NCBI GenBank assembly: GCA_043802345.1
Contig: JAZDLC010000045.1
Coordinates: 1 to 16,265 of the forward strand
DNA length: 16,265 nt
Reading direction: 5' to 3'
Origin: JAZDLC01 sp043802345
GTDB taxonomy: Bacteria; Planctomycetota; B15-G4; JADJEK01
The notes below the pieces were generated by a model. The model did not search any database. It had not been told where the DNA came from and worked only from the letters and a program-made list of their open reading frames with translations. The translations under genes and the position numbers were made by a program. Of this stretch, positions 13,044 to 16,265 are shown in pieces; the stretch's first letter is position 1, and every line of letters begins with the position of its first letter.

Positions 13044-14338
13044 TCAATCCGTCTCAACATGTCCGCGACCTGCTTGCCCTGCAGGATCGACTCCTCCATG
13101 GAGAGGTAGTCCCACGTGCCGAAGCAGCCGGCCGGGTGAATCCCGAGGCGCCGCAGCGCCGCAAACAGGCCTGGCAGGATCTCCCTGCGGCGACGGTCGA
13201 ACAGAACCTTCGCGAACGGCAGGTCCAGCCGGGATCTGGCGACCACGCAGTCCTTTCGGAGCAGTTCTCCGGCGTCAACCAGTTGCTCCAGGATCCGCTC
13301 CTGTGCCGACTCCTCCGGCGGGAAGGAGTGGCTCGGATACGCAACCTCGGCGCACAGGGAGCTCATTCTCCTGGGCGCCATCCGCGGCGACAGGTTGGAC
13401 GGGTAGCCGACCCGGTAGAAGTCGTACTTCGGTTCCGGATAGTAGGTCCAGTGCCGGCCGTGCCCCAGCTTGCCGTCGATTCCGAAGTTGAAGCAGGCGA
13501 TCGAGCACCACCTCAGCTCCTTCGCGGCTCGCCGGAGATCCTCCGGGATGTCCTCGACCATGCCGATCAGTTCCGGCAACGGGATGGTGGAGACCAGGCT
13601 GCGGTACGGGATCGTCTCACCGTCCAGGAGTCTGATCGTGCGCGCGCGACTGTCGATGCGGACGACACTCCGCGCGAGCTGCACCGGACGGATCCTCCTG
13701 GCCAACGCGCTCGGGAGCCTCTGGATCGCGCCGCTGGCTGGATACCGGAAGATCGGGTTGTAACCGAACGTCCGGTTCGGGATGCCGAGCGCTCCCCTCA
13801 GGACGTCTTCCAGGTCCGGCCTCGGAATGACGCCGGCGGCCCACTCGCTGGTGAGGGTGGCAGGATCGGCCGCCAGGCTCTTCCTTGTGTATGGCAGGAA
13901 GAAATGGCGGGCGAACCCGGCGCCGAAGGTTTCCTCGGCCCACTCCGTGAAGGGGAGCTCGAGCCTGCCATCTCCCCCGGTGGGAGGGGCCACCAGGGTG
14001 TCCGCGAAAGCTCGCAGGCACTCGAGCCTGACAGCCTCCGGAAGGGCGTGAGTGTGGGCCTGGAAGGGATATGGAACCAGACGGTCCTGAAACCGGACCC
14101 AGGCGGAGCGGTGGATCTTTAGCTGATCGTCTCCCAGCAGGTCGTCAAGCAGCGACAGGACATACTCGTCCTTGAAGTGGAGCACATGCCCGGCGAAGTC
14201 GAAGAAGAAGGCGCCGCACGTTGCCGAGCGCGCAAGCCCGCCCGGCGCGCGCTCCCGTTCGAAGACGAGATACTCCATGTCCCTCAAATGGAAGGCAGTG
14301 GAAAGTCCGGTAAGTCCTGCACCCAACACAACGATCAT
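13040..14338 (-). CDS. FAD-dependent oxidoreductase, UDP-galactopyranose-mutase/protoporphyrinogen-oxidase-like
   Basis: A 432-residue flavoprotein. The dinucleotide-binding motif GAGLTG is at residues 6-11, Glu27 ends the second strand (VFERERAPGG) and contacts the FAD ribose, and GHVLHFKDEYV follows. VPYPFQAH, the YTRKSL...LTSEWAAG segment, WTYYPEPKYDFYRVGYPSN and the C-terminal GTWDYLSMEESILQGKQVA, which closes the FAD site, are all typical of the amine-oxidase-like flavoproteins found in polysaccharide gene clusters. These are often annotated as UDP-galactopyranose mutase-like or HemG-like. True UDP-galactopyranose mutase cannot be confirmed by eye. Heme synthesis is unlikely given the neighbours. 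The ATG at 14338 is chosen because MIVVLGAG starts the Rossmann fold at once; a TTG at 14401 would add 21 residues overlapping the divergent gene. No Shine-Dalgarno site is seen. It is the first gene of a two-gene unit with the GT4. Confidence 0.88.
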   Translation of the reverse strand: MIVVLGAGLTGLSTAFHLRDMEYLVFERERAPGGLARSATCGAFFFDFAGHVLHFKDEYVLSLLDDLLGDDQLKIHRSAWVRFQDRLVPYPFQAHTHALPEAVRLECLRAFADTLVAPPTGGDGRLELPFTEWAEETFGAGFARHFFLPYTRKSLAADPATLTSEWAAGVIPRPDLEDVLRGALGIPNRTFGYNPIFRYPASGAIQRLPSALARRIRPVQLARSVVRIDSRARTIRLLDGETIPYRSLVSTIPLPELIGMVEDIPEDLRRAAKELRWCSIACFNFGIDGKLGHGRHWTYYPEPKYDFYRVGYPSNLSPRMAPRRMSSLCAEVAYPSHSFPPEESAQERILEQLVDAGELLRKDCVVARSRLDLPFAKVLFDRRRREILPGLFAALRRLGIHPAGCFGTWDYLSMEESILQGKQVADMLRRIE

Positions 14339-14370
14339 AGGGCCGGACAGCCTACAATCCGGCGGTTGCC
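14339..14370 (+). promoter_or_regulatory. Compact divergent promoter region
   Basis: Only 32 bases separate the two divergent start codons. TACAAT at 14353-14358 is a 5-of-6 match to the -10 consensus, and it would start the rightward transcript about 6 bases before the ATG at 14371. The -10 lies in the loop of an inverted repeat, GCCGG (14342-14346) with CCGGC (14359-14363). There is no Shine-Dalgarno sequence before either ATG and no clear -35, so the rightward message may be nearly leaderless. Confidence 0.35.
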
Positions 14371-15429
14371 ATGAGACGAAAACGACTCCTATTCTTCGCA
14401 AAGTGCCCGATGAACTTCGTGCTGTTCGAGCCGGTCTACGGGAAGATCGCCGACCACGAGCAGCTGGAGTTTCATTTCACGGGGAAGTATCAAGGGCACA
14501 AGGACCCCGCGCTGGTCTACAAGACCTTCGACCTGAGGGGAGGGCGCCTGGTGCGTAACTCCTCGGCCAGATGGCGCCGGTACGATGTCTATCTCTCTCC
14601 CGACTTCCGCCTGGCCGGCCGTCGGGCGAAGGTCGCGGTGCACATGTTCCACGGGTTTTCCCTGCGGAACTTTGCCATCCAGAAGCGGGCGCTCCGGTTC
14701 GATCGGCTGTTTCTGATCGGCCCGTACATGAAGCGCCGGTTCGTGGAAGCCGGCCTGATGGAGGAGGGGGATGTCCGCATGGAGGAGGTCGGCATGCCGA
14801 AACTGGACCCGCTCGTGAACGGACGGTACGAGCGGGACCGGCTGCTGGAAGAACTCCGGCTCGATCCCTCCAGGAAGACCGTTCTGTTCGCGCCGACCTG
14901 GATCGAGGGTGGTTGCCTCGATCAGCAGGGACGCGAGATTGTCCAGCGCCTGCGGCAGCTCGACGTGAATACCCTGATCAAGCTCCATGACAACTCGTTC
15001 GACCTGCGCAAGCAGAAGACGGATTGGGCCCGTGTCTTGCCGCCGATCCTGGGAGAACGGCAGCGCCTGGTCCGGGGATTCGATTCCAACCCGTACCTGG
15101 CCGCGTCCGACCTGTTGATCTCGGACGCCTCCTCTGTCGCGAACGAGTTCCTGGTGCTGGATCGACCGCTGATCTTCTTCCGGCTCGAGCACCTGGAAGA
15201 CGACTGGCCGGCCACCGACCTGGGCACCTGGGGGACCCGCACGGGCGACCACATCGAGGATGCGGCCGAGCTCCTCGATGCCGTGCCCCGGGCGCTCGAG
15301 CAGCCGGACCGGTTGAGCGAGCTGCGCCAGGAGGCCGCGCGAGACTTCTTCTACGCCCCGGGGACGGCCGCGGAAAGGGCGGCAGAGCGCTTGCTGGAAT
15401 ACGCCGGGCTGGGAGAGTCGCGACGTTGA
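14371..15429 (+). CDS. CDP-glycerol glycerophosphotransferase-like protein
   Basis: A 352-residue GT-B-fold enzyme of the family that polymerises or adds glycerol phosphate (or other polyol phosphates) from CDP-activated donors, as in teichoic acid synthesis. Key motifs: VHMFHGFSLRNF (90-101) with His94 at the catalytic HG position, the GMPKLDPL turn (141-148), VLFAPTW (171-177), LIKLHD (202-207) with the second histidine, and DLLISDASSVANEFLVLDRPLIFF (247-270), the donor-binding signature of the family. It lacks the long N-terminal membrane-targeting part of TagF-type polymerases, so a single-addition transferase is more likely than a polymerase. It is divergent from the flavoprotein gene and is followed with a 4-base overlap by a membrane protein gene. 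In a Gram-negative setting it could add a phosphoglycerol-type group to a lipopolysaccharide or exopolysaccharide. The donor is unknown. The ATG at 14371 has no Shine-Dalgarno site. Confidence 0.88.
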   Translation: MRRKRLLFFAKCPMNFVLFEPVYGKIADHEQLEFHFTGKYQGHKDPALVYKTFDLRGGRLVRNSSARWRRYDVYLSPDFRLAGRRAKVAVHMFHGFSLRNFAIQKRALRFDRLFLIGPYMKRRFVEAGLMEEGDVRMEEVGMPKLDPLVNGRYERDRLLEELRLDPSRKTVLFAPTWIEGGCLDQQGREIVQRLRQLDVNTLIKLHDNSFDLRKQKTDWARVLPPILGERQRLVRGFDSNPYLAASDLLISDASSVANEFLVLDRPLIFFRLEHLEDDWPATDLGTWGTRTGDHIEDAAELLDAVPRALEQPDRLSELRQEAARDFFYAPGTAAERAAERLLEYAGLGESRR

Positions 15430-16265
15430 TTCTCTTCTTCCTCTCACTCCCGTTCCCCCCAGATCGTTGGACCGGACTTCTTGCCGGCCTGCTGCCGGTC
15501 AGCCTGGTGCTGGGACTGCTGATGTTGCTGCGTCGGCCCCCTGTGGGCTCCAGGTCGAGACAGCGGCGTGCCGTTGCCTGGCTGTTCTTCCTGGTCGTTT
15601 CCTCCGCGATCGGCCTGCAGCTTGCGGGGCGCCTGGAGATCGAGCGGCCTGACGGAGAGGTGAGGCCGCTCGCCGGGATCCTGGACTCTCCGGACTGCCG
15701 GAGACTGGATGCCGGCGGCAGCTTCTCACCGGACGGGACGTTCGGTGACCTGGAGGCCAGCTTCCTGCTCCGGCTCGGGTGGGCCTCGACCCTGGAACTG
15801 CGCATGGGTCTGGCGGGTGGAGCGGAGGGAGGCGGCATCACGTTTCTGATCGGCACGGAGCCCCGGCTCAAGACCGGCTTCGTCCGGCAGTCGCCGGGCC
15901 AGTTCGAGCCGTTCGGGCAGAGAACTGACTCTTTGCCGTTTCAGCGTGGGGGGGGCGAGCCTGGCTACTCCGCCGCCGAGCACGAGGTCAGGGTCCGGTA
16001 CGAGCGGGGACAGTACAGCGCCTTCGTTGATGATCGACTGGCGGCTCAAGCTGAAGACCTCGCCTCTCCCGTGGGATCGGTGCTGTTTCAGGCGTGCCGG
16101 GGCCAGGCTCAGCTCCGAAGCCTGAAGATCGTCCCCCTGGAATCGAGTTCGATCGGCGCTTCGCCCGACCGGTCGTGGCGCGCTCCGCTGGCGGCCCTGT
16201 TGCTCTTGCTCGCGGCCGGGATGACGTCCCTTCTCTGGCGAGGGCCCCTGGACCAGGGGTTGGGG
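15426..16265 (+). CDS. Membrane protein with jelly-roll-like domain, cut by the window edge
   Basis: An open frame of 280 codons without a stop, starting at a TTG that overlaps the preceding stop codon (TTGA). GGGAG lies 10 bases upstream. Membrane helices are visible at about 15-36 and 49-67, and a third at about 252-271 (PLAALLLLLAAGMTSLLW). Residues about 85-237 are a beta-rich region (GDLEASFLLRLGWASTLELR, EHEVRVRYERGQYSAFVDDR and SLKIVPLE) that resembles concanavalin A/LamG-like jelly-roll domains such as those reading HEVRV-YE-G--S-FVD. Topology suggests this domain is outside the cytoplasm between helices 2 and 3. The catalytic part, if any, may lie beyond the window. Overlap with the CDP-glycerol-type transferase gene implies one operon and a shared role in a surface glycan. 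I do not recognise a named family. The start may instead be an internal ATG at codon 33, but the hydrophobic lead argues for the TTG. Confidence 0.75.
   Translation, partial: MILFFLSLPFPPDRWTGLLAGLLPVSLVLGLLMLLRRPPVGSRSRQRRAVAWLFFLVVSSAIGLQLAGRLEIERPDGEVRPLAGILDSPDCRRLDAGGSFSPDGTFGDLEASFLLRLGWASTLELRMGLAGGAEGGGITFLIGTEPRLKTGFVRQSPGQFEPFGQRTDSLPFQRGGGEPGYSAAEHEVRVRYERGQYSAFVDDRLAAQAEDLASPVGSVLFQACRGQAQLRSLKIVPLESSSIGASPDRSWRAPLAALLLLLAAGMTSLLWRGPLDQGLG

Noticed and set aside
14389..15447. 352-codon leftward frame opposite the CDP-glycerol-type gene
   Set aside because: The + strand product has clear family motifs; the antisense product has none.
1..16265. CRISPR arrays, insertion sequences, tRNA or rRNA genes
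   Set aside because: No regular direct repeats, transposase motifs, terminal inverted repeats or cloverleaf-like sequences were seen in the intergenic DNA.

Overview
This is a GC-rich window (roughly two-thirds G+C by eye) from the chromosome of a Gram-negative bacterium. An Mla-type lipid transporter and a lipobox-bearing secreted protein imply an outer membrane. The mix of a TPR-tailed sulfatase-fold protein, a secreted HEAT/von Willebrand A protein and an arginine/glycine-rich Rho suggests an uncultured acidobacterial, planctomycetal or related lineage. That placement is an inference from gene style, not from a marker gene.

Layout: (1) 1-313 has no supportable gene and is strikingly C-rich on the + strand. 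(2) 314-4121 is a leftward cluster, in transcription order: MlaE-like permease, MlaD/MCE-like protein, TPR lipoprotein, PAS-HPt protein. No MlaF ATPase is present. (3) 4122-4524 is a structured non-coding stretch ahead of rightward rho (4525-5799). Rho converges on a leftward EF-G gene (5837-7951). (4) 8087-9661 is a leftward secreted HEAT-repeat/VWA protein. (5) 9853-10167 holds a broken, internally deleted remnant of an AlaX-like alanyl-tRNA editing gene with a DHHA1 tail. (6) 10192-16265 is an envelope-polymer neighbourhood: a membrane-anchored sulfatase-fold protein with a threonine at the nucleophile position and a TPR tail (+), a GT4 glycosyltransferase and a UDP-galactopyranose-mutase/protoporphyrinogen-oxidase-like flavoprotein (-, overlapping), a CDP-glycerol glycerophosphotransferase-like enzyme (+), and a membrane protein with a jelly-roll-like domain that runs off the right edge.

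How they may work together: rho and EF-G are housekeeping genes for transcription termination and translocation. The left cluster looks like a lipid-transport module coupled to a sensory phosphotransfer protein. The right half looks like a locus that makes and decorates a surface glycan with phosphate-linked groups, because the threonine-type sulfatase-fold enzyme and the CDP-glycerol-type transferase are both phosphotransferase-like. These links are inferences from adjacency.

The items most worth a second look are the AlaX-like remnant disrupted at G-runs, the ATPase-less Mla module with its PAS-HPt partner, the possible phosphoglycan locus, and exported genes whose natural start falls on ATT or ATC.
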